64,000 bases of DNA from Amia ocellicauda. Lineage: Eukaryota; Chordata; Actinopteri; Amiiformes; Amiidae. The notes under the pieces are model-generated. The model saw only the letters and a list, made by a program, of their open reading frames with translations, had not been told where the DNA came from and made no database searches. Shown here piece after piece: positions 48,799 through 60,435 of this stretch (position 1 is the stretch's first letter; each line of letters opens with the position of its first letter). Where the stretch lies: the NCBI RefSeq assembly GCF_036373705.1, contig NC_089863.1, forward strand, positions 9,407,357 through 9,471,356, given 5' to 3'. The position numbers were made by a program, and so were the translations under genes.

Positions 48799-50265
48799 TC
48801 AAACAGAGCTCAGGTCGTGGCAGGAGCGAGACTTCTGTCGGCAGAAGCGGCCAGAGGAGGCGCTGTGGTGCCGCGGCAGCAGGCTGGACAGGAAGCGCCT
48901 GGCCCTGCTGGTCAGGCTCTTCCTCCGGCCCCCCAGCCCGGGCCCCGTACCCCCCTCCACCCCGCCACCGGCCGTGCCCCCTGCCCCGCCCCCGGCCCCA
49001 GGTCGCCGTGGAGTCCAGCCCCGGGCGCAGCGCACGGCCCCCTGCAGGAGCTCGGTGACGCGGTGGTCCAGCGAGGCAGAGAGCTCCACGTACTGACAGT
49101 CAAAGAGCGCGGCACTGGACTGGGCCTCTGAGGGAGAGAGGGAGAGAGGGGTGTTAAAATACTGACTGACTGACTGACTGACTGACTGGGAGACACACTG
49201 ATTGACTGACTGACTGACTGACACATTGATTGACACACTGTTGGACACTAACTGACTGACTGACTGACACACTGTTTGACCGCCTGACTGTGTGTCTCAC
49301 CGTGGCCGCTGACTTCTCGTGACCTGACGAGGTCGCTCTTGTTGCCAGCGAGGATGATGGGTGTGTTGGGGTGTGACTCGCGGAGCTGCAGGCGGAGCTG
49401 GGCCGTGCGGTGGAAGCTTCGGCGATCTGTGACCGAGAACACGAGAACACACACGTCCACACGCAACAGAGACAGGTCCTACATGCAAAAGGGAAAGAGA
49501 GAGAAGTTAGTACACACTGACTGACACACACTGACTGACTGACTGACTGAGAGATGAAGAGGGATAATATGAGTGAGAAAATGCAGTGACAGGGAGAGAG
49601 AGGGATAGATTGACAGAGTGATAGAGAGAGTGTGAGAGGGGCAGAGCTCAGTGTGTCTACCTGTCTCCAGTTGTCATAGATGATGACGGTAACCTCCTCC
49701 TCGTCCATCATCACTGTGCTGACCATGCCATCCTCTGCAATTAAGCAATTAATCAATTAAGCAATTAAACAATCAACTAATAAAAGTATATTTAGTCCCA
49801 TTCAATATAGTACACACATACACACAAAGACACATACAGACATACAGACACACACACTCAGACACAATCAGTACCTGCAATGTTATCTGAGTCCACAGAC
49901 GCAGTTCTGTCGTTTCCCCCGCAGAGGGCGGTAGTGAGAGACGATTTTCCCACCCCGTTCTGCCCCAGCAGGGCGATCCGGACCGGCCCATCTGTGTTCC
50001 GGTCCAGGGTGGGCTGACAGTCTTCTCCTGCCGCCCCCTCTTGCTTCTCCTTTTCCTGCTCTCTCTCCCCCACTTTGGCCTCAGATGCCGGGGGAGTGAT
50101 GGTGTCTTCCAAGGCAGGGCTGACGCTGATTGGTGGTGGGGAGGGACCAGCGACATCCAGCGTCCAATCGCTGTCTTCAGACACAGCCTCCTCCCGCCTC
50201 AGCTGGTGCTTGATTGGCAGGGGAGTGCTACCTCGGCGTAGAGGGGGGGCGCTCGAGAGAGTCAT
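48799..50265 (-). CDS. rem2: RGK-family small GTPase REM2
   Basis: Ras-like RGK GTPase; family members bind calcium-channel beta subunits and reduce voltage-gated calcium current. Coding exons in transcript order: 50265-49875, 49734-49661, 49478-49301, 49127-48799; the sum is 972 nt (323 aa; human REM2 is 340 aa). N-terminal RRGSTPLPIKHQLRR resembles the REM2 14-3-3-type segment. P-loop GQNGVGKS is at 101-108. Switch II is YDNWRQ (150-155) in place of the Ras DxxG, as in RGK proteins (DxWE). NKSD is at 201-204 and ELSAS at 229-233. The basic C-terminus ends KSRSCHDLSSV, the diagnostic RGK tail, with no CAAX box. About 11 residues after switch II are missing relative to human. The ATG follows an acceptor at 50272, so a noncoding first exon is expected. 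REM1 and GEM are less likely from the N-terminus and synteny. Confidence 0.88.
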
Positions 50266-50429
50266 TGTGCACTGAGACAGAGTGAGATAGAGAGAGAGAA
50301 AGAGGAAGGGGGTCAATACACAAACACTGACTTAACTCATTCATTGACATGGTACAGAGACAGGGTGAACAAGTGAGTGAGATATAGGGTGAGAGAGAGG
50401 GGTAGGGTTGAGAGAGAGAGAGAGAGAGA

Positions 50430-51003
50430 GAGACACAGGGACCAGTACAGGCTCATTGACCACAGCCCGGCCCTTCCACTTGAGAGAGGCGGACACAGAG
50501 CTGCATTTCCTGCTGTCCTGCCCTCAATACAAACCCATCAGGGAGACCTGCTTCCCACAGTTTACAAATTAAATCCCAACATTCAGTCTCCTGCCCAATT
50601 CCTGCTGGGAGAGGAGGGTACTGCTACCATATCAACTCAGAATGTGTCCACCTGCCACAGTGTGAGGACACCGGCCTGAGGGACAATGTGTGATACCAGC
50701 CTGAGGGACAGTGTGTGGACACCAACCTGAGGGACAGTGTGTGATACCAACCTGAGGGACAATGCATGGACACTGACCTGAGGGACAGTGTGTGGACACC
50801 GACCTGAGGGACAGTGTGTGGACACTGTGATTTGGGGAGGGAGGGAAGGAACTACTGTTTGTGTTCAATTATTCAATTGTCAGATTGTATTAATTGTTAG
50901 CATAATAACACTATGATTACTATCAAATCAATGTAAAAGCTTTGGGAAAACACACCTGGTCCTGCCATTAAAGCACATTAGAGTTAAACTGAACTGAATT
51001 GAA
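50430..51003 (+). mobile_element. LINE fragment: ORF2 C-terminus, internal VNTR and 3' tail
   Basis: The plus strand encodes ADTELHFLLSCPQYKPIR, like the Cys/His knuckle end of some fish non-LTR ORF2 proteins (compare the minus-strand fragment at 62514-62840). A 25-30 bp VNTR of CTGAGGGACAGTGTGTGGAC follows at about 50670-50825, then a tail with AAAGCTTTGGGAAAACACAC and ATTAAAGCACATTAG. It lies in the first rem2 intron, antisense to the gene. Confidence 0.6.
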
Positions 51004-51234
51004 AGAGAGAGAGGGAGGGAGAGAAGCTGGGGATGAGGGTGAGTGGGAGAGAGGGTGAAAGAGGGAGAGAGAGAGAAAAAGAGAGAGAGAAAGAGAAGGG
51101 GGTGTGGATGAAGGGAGGGAGGCATGTTGTTACATACAGACACCGTGACTGTGACAGTAAGGCAGCCCTGAGACAGATGGAGGGAGTTCAATTACACTGA
51201 TTAGAAGCACATTATTAATTAATTATAGCTCCCA

Positions 51235-51427
51235 TTGTGTGTGTTAGAGACAGAGAGAGGGAGAGAGAGAGAGAGAGAGAGAGAGTCTGTACTTTAATAC
51301 ATTTTATAAAGCATTGTGATTTATTTGTATGCATTTATTTTCCATACATATATGTAATATCCAATCGCTTTGACAGCACAAATTTGTTTGTCTTACCAAT
51401 AAAGATCAATGGAAAAATTGAACTGAG

Positions 51428-51480
<53 letters not shown>

Positions 51481-51549
51481 GATATAGAGAGAGATTTTTT
51501 GATCTTTTGAGTTTGATTTTCGGATGTCTAATACAGACGTACAGTAACA

Positions 51550-51600
<51 letters not shown>

Positions 51601-51726
51601 TACTACTCCAGTGAGTTGCAGTTCCACACAGAGTGAGGGGGTGGGGTCACTAGTAATAATAATACAAATAATTATATTGATTATAATAATCAACATTATA
51701 ACAACATCAATAACAACAACAACAAC

Positions 51727-51776
<50 letters not shown>

Positions 51777-51800
51777 TAATAATAATAATACTGCTATTGA
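51235..51800. repeat. Microsatellite cluster: GA, GATA, ATT, AAT
   Basis: GA about 51250-51285, GATA about 51427-51485, ATT about 51548-51599, AAC/AAT about 51712-51790. The poly-Ile and SIYL ORFs are artefacts. Confidence 0.9.
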
Positions 51801-51993
51801 CATATTTAAAGAGACTCAGAGAGAGAGACAGAGAGAGGAGAGCCCTGTGTTGTTGACATCGGCACTTCACTGGTTTTCATCAGCCCACTTAATGACAATT
51901 AGAATCAATTAACCACTAAATTAATTACACTCTCACTGCACATTCACACACTCACACACTCTCACACAAACTCACACTCACAGATCACTTACC

Positions 51994-52070
51994 GCTCTGT
52001 CGCTGCAGCCGACGCGTCACGATGTAATTGTGTAATAGAAATTGACTGAAATAAACGGCTTCGTCTTCGA
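51994..52070 (-). promoter_or_regulatory. rem2: Candidate rem2 noncoding first exon
   Basis: On the minus strand a CpG-containing stretch (GTGACGCGTCGGCTGCAGCG) leads to CAGAGCG and a near-consensus donor GTAAGTGATC at about 51983-51992. This would splice to the acceptor just before 50271. Upstream limit unknown. Confidence 0.45.
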
Positions 52071-52262
52071 TCACCCGCTGTGTACTGAATTCCCTCTCTC
52101 CCTCTCTCTCTCTCCCTCTCCCTCTCTCTCTCCGTCTCTCACTCCTCCTCTCTCCCTGTCTACTTCTCTCCCTGTCTGTCTGTCAGTCAGTATCTGTGTG
52201 GGTGTCTGTCAGTGCTGGAGTGTTGAGCGATGAGTCGTTTTGTAGTAACTGGAAATATGCTT

Positions 52263-52327
<65 letters not shown>

Positions 52328-52420
52328 GCCAATCCAATCCTAATTTAAATCTCCTTTACTGGCATGACGAGAGTACCTCCTGAGCAGTGCCAGCTACATA
52401 ATATACCAGATACCCCCCGC

Positions 52421-52494
<74 letters not shown>

Positions 52495-53340
52495 GTAACA
52501 TAATTCTCTCGACTCACCTGATACACGACAGAGAGCTTATATCCACTTCTGGTTCTCTCACCCTCCCTACCTCCCCCTCGTTCTCTCCTTCCCTCTCTCT
52601 CCCTCTCTCTCTCTGCATTATGAGTCATACAATGCGGACACCCAACCCAACAATATGCCACTACTTCTACCTCTAATATTATTATGACTTTTAATATTAT
52701 TATTATTATTAATTATTACTATCGAACAACATGGTTATATTGTTGCGTTTCAGAGGAATCGAGCGAGCGCCGCCAAATGAATAATCAATAGTAGCTATCG
52801 GTCAATCAAGGTGTCGGGCACTTGCAGTTGCCGGTCGCCGCCAGTGGGGGGAGCCAGCAGGATGTCATAGCGATGCAGTGGCTACACAGTTTCTGGGCAA
52901 CATCCGGGTCCTGCCGCCACTGACTTTATCAGCTGGAGTGGATTCAGCCCTGTTCATGGAGAACTACAGTGTGTGTGTGTGTGTGTGTGTGTGCTCATGA
53001 GTGTGTGGGTCACTCTGTGTCTCTCTGACCAGCTGACAACTAGGGGTTATTATGACCCTAATCTCCCCTTTATACTGCCAGAGAGGGAGAGGGGGGCAGG
53101 GAGCCAGAGAGAGCGAGAGCAGGAGGGGGGGGGCAGAGAGAGAGTGAGGTCATACTGGCCTGGATTCGCTGAAAGAGAGAGAGAAAGAGAAAGAGCGCTG
53201 GGGTCAAATAGCATTTCTATAGAGAGAGAAAGAAAGAGAGGGTTAAAACAGACACACTGACTGGACACTACAGCACATGAACACTGCACTGAGAGAGAGA
53301 GGGAGAAAGAGGGGGGGGGAGAGAGAGAGAGATGCACTTC
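52071..53340. other. Intergenic between nrl and rem2
   Basis: No gene recognised. CT runs at about 52265-52327 and 52425-52490, ATT-rich 52675-52720, GT run 52970-52992, and a single reversed satellite monomer at 53232-53292. Confidence 0.55.
53232..53292 (-). repeat. Single dispersed monomer of the 61-bp satellite
   Basis: GGGTTAAAACAGACACACTG, ACTGGACACTACAGCACATG, AACACTGCACTGAGAGAG aligns over the full length with the reverse complement of the unit at 30085-33676. Confidence 0.8.
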
Positions 53341-53344
53341 AGCT

Positions 53345-53844
53345 TTGCAAAATATTTTTTTATTCTGTTTCTGAACCCACTACAACTATACAAAAACATC
53401 AACAACAAAAACATAATAGTAATAATAATGATAAGTATCCAGGCTACAAAACCAATGCAGGAATAAACACACCATTTAAATAAATAAATAAATAATGATA
53501 AACAGACAGACAGACAGACTGAGGGTGGGTTGGGGACAGACAGACAGACAGCCACCTGGGCTGTGTAGGAAGGGCTGTTTCCTCTGCGTTTTCACAGTGA
53601 TGTCACAATTATGTCACGCTGATGTCACGCTGATGTCACGCTGATCAGCCGCCCTGGCTCCCCTTCACACGCTCCTTCACTGATTCTGTCATCGTCTTTC
53701 TGTCCTGATTGCAAGACGATCTCACGATCCCCCGCCCCCCCCATCCCTGATTCTGTGCTGATTCCAGTCTTCTGATATATCAGTTTCTCTCTTTGTGTCT
53801 CTTGTACCCCTGCTGCCGTCACACACTCCAGCTCCCACTATTCC
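53345..53844 (-). other. nrl: Probable nrl 3' UTR with polyadenylation signal
   Basis: A minus-strand AATAAA lies at 53359-53364, about 480 nt after the nrl stop. A triplet of GATGTCACGCT-like repeats sits at about 53598-53645. Confidence 0.5.
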
Positions 53845-55446
53845 TCATAGGAAGTAGTCCGGGGGGGAAGGGGCGCGGTTGCTGTGGGTGACGGGGCGCT
53901 CGTTAGTGGAGATCAGTTTGTCGTAACGAGCCTTGTAGGCGTCTCTCTCCCTCAGCACCCGCGACAGCTCACACTGCAACTGCTCCAGCTGAGAGAGAGA
54001 TGGGTTAGTACACACTGGCTGACTAACACACTCACTGACTGACGGACACACTGACTGACTGACACACTCACTGACTGATTGACACACTGACTGTTACACT
54101 GACTGACTGACACACTGACTGATTGACACACTGACTGACTGTCCCTGTGTTTCTCAAATGCAGTGTTAGTATAGCAATACTGTCATGTTAAGTTGAGTTG
54201 ATGTTGTGTTGATGTTGTTTGCTGTGTTAATATTGTGTTGTTGTATTGTTGTGTTGATGTTGCGCCGATGTTGTCTTGATGTTGTGTTGTGTACCTGTTG
54301 TGCCAGCAGGCTCTTCTCGGACTCCAGGACGTGTCTCTGCTGGACGCGCTTGTGGCGGCAGGACTGCGCGTAGCCTCGGTTCTTCAGGGTGCGTCGGCGC
54401 TGTTTGAGGCGCAGCACCTCCTCCCGGCCCACCCCCCGCAGTACCCGGTTCAGCTCCCGCACTGACAGAGCCACCAGCTGCTCGTCAGAGAACTCCCCCT
54501 GCACCCCCCCACACTGTGAGAGAGAGAGGGAGGGAGGAAGAGAGAGAGAGAGAGGGAGGGAGAAGGAGAGAGGAGGATTAATACAGACACAATGTTGTGA
54601 TTGCTCTCTGTGACCCATTTCTCTCCTGAACACAGATTATAATCTGGGAGTTTAATATCAATACAGTGTGATCAAAATATTAACACTGACTGAGTGACTG
54701 TGTGTGTGAGTGTGTGAGTGTGCAGTTGTGCGTGCCCCTGGCACGTGAGTGTGTGTGTGTGTGTGTCTCATCGTTGTGCAGCTCTGACTGAGTGACAGTG
54801 ACAGTGAGAGGGATTATGCTCTGCAATAATAGAAATTATAATCTCTCTCTCTCTCTCTCTCCGTCCCTGACTGACTGTGTCCCAAACTGCCGCAGTACAG
54901 CTCAGCAGACCCTCTACTCTCTCTTTCTCTCTTTCCATCTCTCAGTCTCTCTGCCCTCCCTTCTTTCTCCCCCTCTCCTGTCTCTCCCTCTGTACCTGGC
55001 TGTAGCAGAGCTGCTGTTGATGATGATGGTGGTGATGATGAAGATGATGAAGGTGATGATGATGATTACTGAGGGGGCTGGGGGGGCCCTCGGCGGTCGC
55101 CCCGAGGGACAGTAGGCTGCTGCTGTTGCTGTGGTGATGCAGAGGCAGGGGGGAGGAGAGCAGGAAAGGGGTGGAGGAGGTGGAGGAGGAGGAGGAGGAA
55201 GAGGAGGAGGAAGAGGAGGCAGAGGGAGGCTGCTGCAGCGGGGGCGAGGTGAGGAAGAGGAGGGGCCGATGACACTGCTCCGATCTGTCCAGCCCCCCTC
55301 CCGCGCTGGACACTGGACCCCCCCCAGCACCAACGCAGCTGGAGTCTGGGGTCAACAGAGAGAACTGAGGGAGAGAGAGAGAGAGAAAGAGAGAGAGAGG
55401 GTTAATACAAACATAGAGACACACAGACAGGCACACACTATCACTG

Positions 55447-55491
<45 letters not shown>

Positions 55492-56029
55492 GTACCTGGG
55501 AGGTGACTGCAGCCACAGAGGCGGCCGAATTCAAGATGGCCTCCACCGCGTCCTCACACCCCACACATGCTCCTCCCCCTGTACCCCCGGCTCCTCCCCC
55601 TCCCGTCTCTGCCCCCAGCTGCTGCTGCAGAGCGGCCAACCACAGCAGCTCCTCCAGGGTGGGCGTGGCCGGAGCTGGGGTGCTGGTGTTGTAGTGAGTA
55701 TGAGAGAGAGGGAGCGAGAGAGAGGAGGAAGAGCAGGAGGATTGAGGGAGAGTAGAGGGATAGGGAATGTGGTTGGGGCTGGGGGAGGAAGGGAGGGAGG
55801 AGGGAGGGCTGGAGTCGAGGCTGGAGGGCGGGACGGGGGTGGGGCGGCGGGCGCAGGGTGGCGGAGGGGAGGAGGCGGGTGGGACGGAGGGCGGTACGGC
55901 GATGCTGGTCATCCCGGTGTTGGGCTCAGGTTTGACCTCGAACTTGAGCAGGTCGAAGTCGTTGAGGTACTCCAGTGCCAGGGGGCTGGGCGGGAGGGGG
56001 AGGGAGGGCAGGGAAGGGTCTGACATCAT
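53845..56029 (-). CDS. nrl: Neural retina leucine zipper, Maf-family bZIP transcription factor
   Basis: Nuclear transcription factor; NRL drives rod photoreceptor fate in mammals. Coding exons in transcript order: 56029-55496, 55364-54996, 54513-54295, 53988-53845; all phase 0, sum 1266 nt (421 aa; human NRL is 237 aa). The N-terminus has the Maf minimal transactivation block [20 protein letters not shown], then P/S-rich sequence and [16 protein letters not shown]. Exon 2 is low complexity with poly-Ser and two His clusters, recalling large Mafs. Exon 3 has the extended homology region ([12 protein letters not shown]), basic region [18 protein letters not shown] and the start of the zipper. 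Exon 4 completes it ([20 protein letters not shown]) and ends PSPPDYFL. The zipper is split by an intron. The start is uncertain: MM at 56029 is the first ATG in frame, but CTCCCTCGATGATGTCAG there could also act as an acceptor. Confidence 0.9.
54568..54690 (-). repeat. Dispersed repeat close to the nrl exon 3 acceptor
   Basis: Shares GTGACCCATTTCTCTCCTGA, ACACAGATTATAATCTGGGA and CAATACAGTGTGATCA-type blocks with 23870-23995 in the same orientation. In the nrl sense direction it ends with TATTAAT and a CT-rich tract leading to the exon 3 acceptor. Confidence 0.7.
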
Positions 56030-56157
56030 CGAGGGAGGGGGAGGGGAGTGTGATTGCGTCTGTCTCTCTCACTCTGTGTTTCTCTGTGTCCCTCCCTGTC
56101 CCTCCTGTATCTGTGTCTCTCTCCCTTTCTGTGTCACTGTGTCTGTGTCTCTCTTTT

Positions 56158-56220
<63 letters not shown>

Positions 56221-56820
56221 GTCTGTGATAAAGTCTACTCCTGAGTCTGGGAATTGCTCAGTAAATCCAATAGGTTTTCTTAGGTGTCAGTGACAGTGGG
56301 GATGGCTGAATAGCAGGGATGGAAAAATAATAAAACGACAAAAAGTCCCCTCAAATAAAGAAAACAATGAATTCCCCAAACTGGGAATGTTTCCTATGTG
56401 TGGTGTTTTCTAGTCAGGAAACAGAGGGATTATCTCTGAGCATAGTCACTAGCAACAGGGAGAAACAAAGAGAGGGAGAGAAAGAGAGAGAGAGAGGAAA
56501 GCAAAAAAAGGAAGAGAAGGAGAGAGGGAGGGAGAAAGAGGGTTAGAGAGAGAGGAGAGAGAGTTAATATACCCTTGCCAATCTGTATCAATTTACACAT
56601 CGTTATAATATTATTACAACAAAAACAACAACAATAATAATATGAATTTAAATAATAATATACACAAGCCCAGGGTCAAATACACTGATACACAGTTTAA
56701 CGCTGCTAAAACTACATTATCAGCCTCTCTATCTTTATTGTGCGACACTGACACGTGATGACTAAATCCACAGGATCTGCTTCGCGGAATGTATTTGAAC
56801 AAGAAATAAATCACCAGTCA
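56030..56820. other. nrl upstream intron or 5' flank
   Basis: CT-rich tract 56040-56220 (plus strand), a GA-rich stretch 56460-56560 and AT-rich sequence. No coding exon. Confidence 0.45.
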
Positions 56821-56825
56821 TTTAC

Positions 56826-56972
56826 CGGCCCGTCTGTCTGCGCTGTAGCCAGGCGTGCCGTACAGGTGTGCCGTACCTGTTGTCCCGTTGTCCTTGGCAC
56901 TCTCTGTGTCCCGGGTCGGTCAGGTGCTGCACAACTCGGAGGTCCGGACGGTCACTCTCTCTGACCCTGTAT

Positions 56973-57016
<44 letters not shown>

Positions 57017-57530
57017 CGTGCAGCACTCTTCTCCGCTGTCTGCCCCTCTCGCTGCACCTCTCACTGCTGTCACTCACTGCCCGTATCTCTCTCACCATCT
57101 ATCCCCCTGTCTCTCCCCCTCTCTGTCTCTCACTCACGCACACTGGATAGCACTGAGCTCCGGGGTGTCAGTCAGTCAGTCAGACAGACAGTCAGGCAGT
57201 AGAGATAGTTTCACATTCAGCTCAACTTCAGTCCCTCCATCCCAGTTTCGCACACTCCTGGTGCATGCATATTTCTCCTTGAACCTGTCTGTCTGTCTGT
57301 CTGTCAGTCCGCCCTGCAGCCTGTCTGTGTCTGTCTGCCTGTCTGTCTCTCCCAGGTATCGGCCGACTATCGCCTCGGTATCGCACACTGACCTGACCGC
57401 ACACTCCTGCACTGCCTCTAATCTAGGGGGCTCCCACAGTGACGTCACCCGACGGCTCTTTAACTGCGCCGACCAATCACGGCGCGGTGGGGGGGCGTGT
57501 CTCACCTGGCTGCCGTCACACGGATGATGG
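56826..57530 (-). promoter_or_regulatory. nrl: Candidate nrl first exon and promoter
   Basis: On the minus strand a donor-like GTAAAT lies at 56820-56825 after CGGGCCG, so a noncoding exon may end at 56826. Farther upstream, at about 57438-57482, are a palindromic CRE-like TGACGTCA and a CCAAT box (GACCAATCACGG) in a CpG-rich stretch. CREB-type input has been reported for the mouse Nrl promoter. Placement is by motif only. Confidence 0.4.
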
Positions 57531-57554
57531 CAACAACTTTGAACTGAAACTGAG

Positions 57555-57606
<52 letters not shown>

Positions 57607-57610
57607 GTTG
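57555..57610. repeat. (ATT)n microsatellite
   Basis: ATT run just upstream of the candidate nrl promoter. Confidence 0.9.
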
Positions 57611-57799
57611 TAATAGTAGAAATAGCAATTCATATTAATAATTATTCATATTATTATTAGTAGTAGTGGAATTATAATTAGTATTCGTAATAGAAGTATT
57701 GGTATTATTGTGACAAGAAGCATTTTTTGATGATTTGAGACCGTGGTGCTCTCCTGACCTCTGCTGGCTATTTGTTGTTACTGCAGGCTGAATACCACA

Positions 57800-59690
57800 G
57801 TCTCATTGTCTTTGTGTGTCTCTCTGTGTCTGTGTGTGTCTCAGTGTGTCTGTGTTGGTCTCTCTGTGTCTGTCTCGGTGTGTCTGTGTTTGTCTCTGTG
57901 TCTGTCTCAGTGTGTCTGTGTTTGTCTCTGCGTGTGTCTCAGTGTGTCTGTGTTTGTCTCTGCGTGTGTCTCAGTGTGTCTGTGTTGGTCTCTCTGTGTC
58001 TGTCTCGGTGTGTCTGTGTTTGTCTCTGTGTCTGTCTCAGTGTGTCTGTGTTTGTCTCTGCGTGTGTCTCAGTGTGTCTGTGTTGGTCTCTCTGTCTGTC
58101 TCGGTGTGTCTGTGTTTGTCTCTGCGTGTGTCTCGGTGTGTCTGTGTTTGTCTCTGCGTGTGTCTCAGTGTGTCTGTGTTGGTCTCTCTGTGTCTGTCTC
58201 GGTGTGTCTGTGTTTGTCTCTGTGTCTGTGTTTGTCTCTGCGTGTGTCTCAGTGTGTCTGTGTTGGTCTCTCTGTCTGTCTCGGTGTGTCTGTGTTTGTC
58301 TCTGTGTCTGTCTCAGTGTGTCTGTGTTTGTCTCTGCGTGTGTCTCAGTGTGTCTGTGTTGGTCTCTCTGTGTCTGTCTCGGTGTGTCTGTGTTTGTCTC
58401 TGTGTCTGTCTCGGTGTGTCTGTGTTTGTCTCTGCGTGTGTCTCAGTGTGTCTGTGTTGGTCTCTCTGTCTGTCTCGGTGTGTCTGTGTTTGTCTCTGTG
58501 TCTGTCTCAGTGTGTCTGTGTTTGTCTCTGCGTGTGTCTCAGTGTGTCTGTGTTGGTCTCTCTGTCTGTCTCGGTGTGTCTGTGTTTGTCTCTGCGTGTG
58601 TCTCAGTGTGTCTGTGTTTGTCTCTGCGTGTGTCTCAGTGTGTCTGTGTTTGTCTCTGCGTGTGTCTCAGTGTGTCTGTGTTGGTCTCTGTGTCTGTCTC
58701 GGTGTGTCTGTGTTTGTCTCTGCGTGTGTCTCAGTGTGTCTGTGTTGGTCTCTCTGTGTCTGTCTCGGTGTGTCTGTGTTTGTCTCTGTGTCTGTCTCGG
58801 TGTGTCTGTGTTGGTCTCTCTGTGTCTCAGTGTGTCTCAGCGTGTCTGTGTTTGTCTCTGAGTGTGACTCAGTGTGTCTGTGTTGGTCTCTCTGTGTCTC
58901 AGTGTGTCTCAGTGTGTCTGTGTTTGTCTCTGCGTGTGTCTCAGTGTGTCTGTGTTGGTCTCTCTGTGTCTCAGTGTGTCTCAGTGTGTCTGTGTTTGTC
59001 TCTGCGTGTGTCTCAATGTCTGTATGTTTGTCTATGTGTGTGTGTCTGTGTTTGTCTCAGCGTGTCTGTGTTTGTCTCTGAGTGTGACTCAGTGTGTCTG
59101 TGTTGGTCTCTCTGTGTCTCAGTGTGTCTCAGTGTGTCTGTGTTTGTCTCTGCGTGTGTCTCAATGTCTGTATGTTTGTCTATGTGTGTGTGTCTGTGTT
59201 TGTCTCAGCGTGTCTGTGTTTGTCTCTGAGTGTGACTCAGTGTGTCTGTGTTGGTCTCTCTGTGTCTCAGTGTGTCTCAGTGTGTCTGTGTTTGTCTCTG
59301 CGTGTGTCTCAATGTCTGTATGTTTGTCTATGTGTGTGTGTCTGTGTTTGTCTCAGCGTGTCTGTGTTTGTCTCTGAGTGTGACTCAGTGTGTCTGTGTT
59401 GGTCTCTCTGTGTCTCAGTGTGTCTCAGTGTGTCTGTGTTTGTCTCTGCGTGTGTCTCAGTGTGTCTGTGTTGGTCTCTCTGTGTCTCAGTGTGTCTCAG
59501 TGTGTCTGTGTTTGTCTCTGCGTGTGTCTCAATGTCTGTATGTTTGTCTATGTGTGTGTGTCTGTGTTTGTCTCAGCGTGTCTGTGTTTGTCTCTGAGTG
59601 TGACTCAGTGTGTGTGTGTGTGTGGGTCGGTGTTTGTCTCAGTGTGTCTGTATTTGTCTCTATGTCTGTCTGTGTTTGTCTGTGTTTGGC
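57800..59690. repeat. GTGTCTGT satellite with 148-bp higher-order units
   Basis: About 1.9 kb of TGTGTCTGTGTTTGTCTCTG-type units. In the right half, the marker CAATGTCTGTATGTTTGTCT recurs at 59014, 59162, 59310 and 59530, a 148-bp period with one longer step. The long VCLCLSLCLS ORFs are artefacts. Confidence 0.95.
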
Positions 59691-59944
59691 TGCATTAATC
59701 AGTATTAATCAGATTTAGCCTCAGTTTCGGTATAATTGAGGGCTTAATTGCTGTTTTAATTGGCTTAAGTTGAGGAATGCGGAGTGGGCAGTATTTGTGT
59801 GTGTGTGAGGCGGGGCAGTGACTCCTTCTTTAAGCCCTTGTCTCTCTCTCTGCTAATTATGTCTTTTCAGTGTTAATTACATTGTCTCAGAGCGGATCAG
59901 AGAGATAATGTACTGTGTCTAAACTCTTAAATGTTCACAGATTA
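59691..59944. other. AT-rich spacer between two satellites
   Basis: Several TTAAT/TAATT motifs (for example TTAATTGGCTTAAG). No gene. Could be a distal nrl element, but nothing in the sequence proves it. Confidence 0.3.
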
Positions 59945-60403
59945 GATTTTAAATACACAGACTTACTAACTGACTGACTAACTGACCGATACACTGACTG
60001 ACTGACATACTGACTGACACAGTGACTGATACACTGACTGACACACTGACTGATACACTGACTGACACAGTGACTGATACACTGACTGACACAGTGACTG
60101 ATACACTGACTGACACACTGACTGATACACTGACTGATACACTGACTGACATACCGACTGACTGACTAACTGACAGACTGATTGACTGACTGAAAGACTG
60201 ACTGGCTGATTGACTGACTGACTGACTGACACACTGACTGATACACTGACTGACTGACTGACACACTGACTGATACACTGACTGACTGACTAACTGACAG
60301 ACTGATTGACTGACTGATTGACTGACACACTGACTGACAGACACACTGACTGACTGACTAACTGACAGACTGACAGACAGACTGACAGGATAACTAGCTG
60401 ACA

Positions 60404-60435
<32 letters not shown>

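Noticed and set aside
57772-59718. Cys/Leu/Ser/Val-rich ORFs up to 485 residues
   Set aside because: Satellite translation in all three plus-strand frames, with no gene signals.
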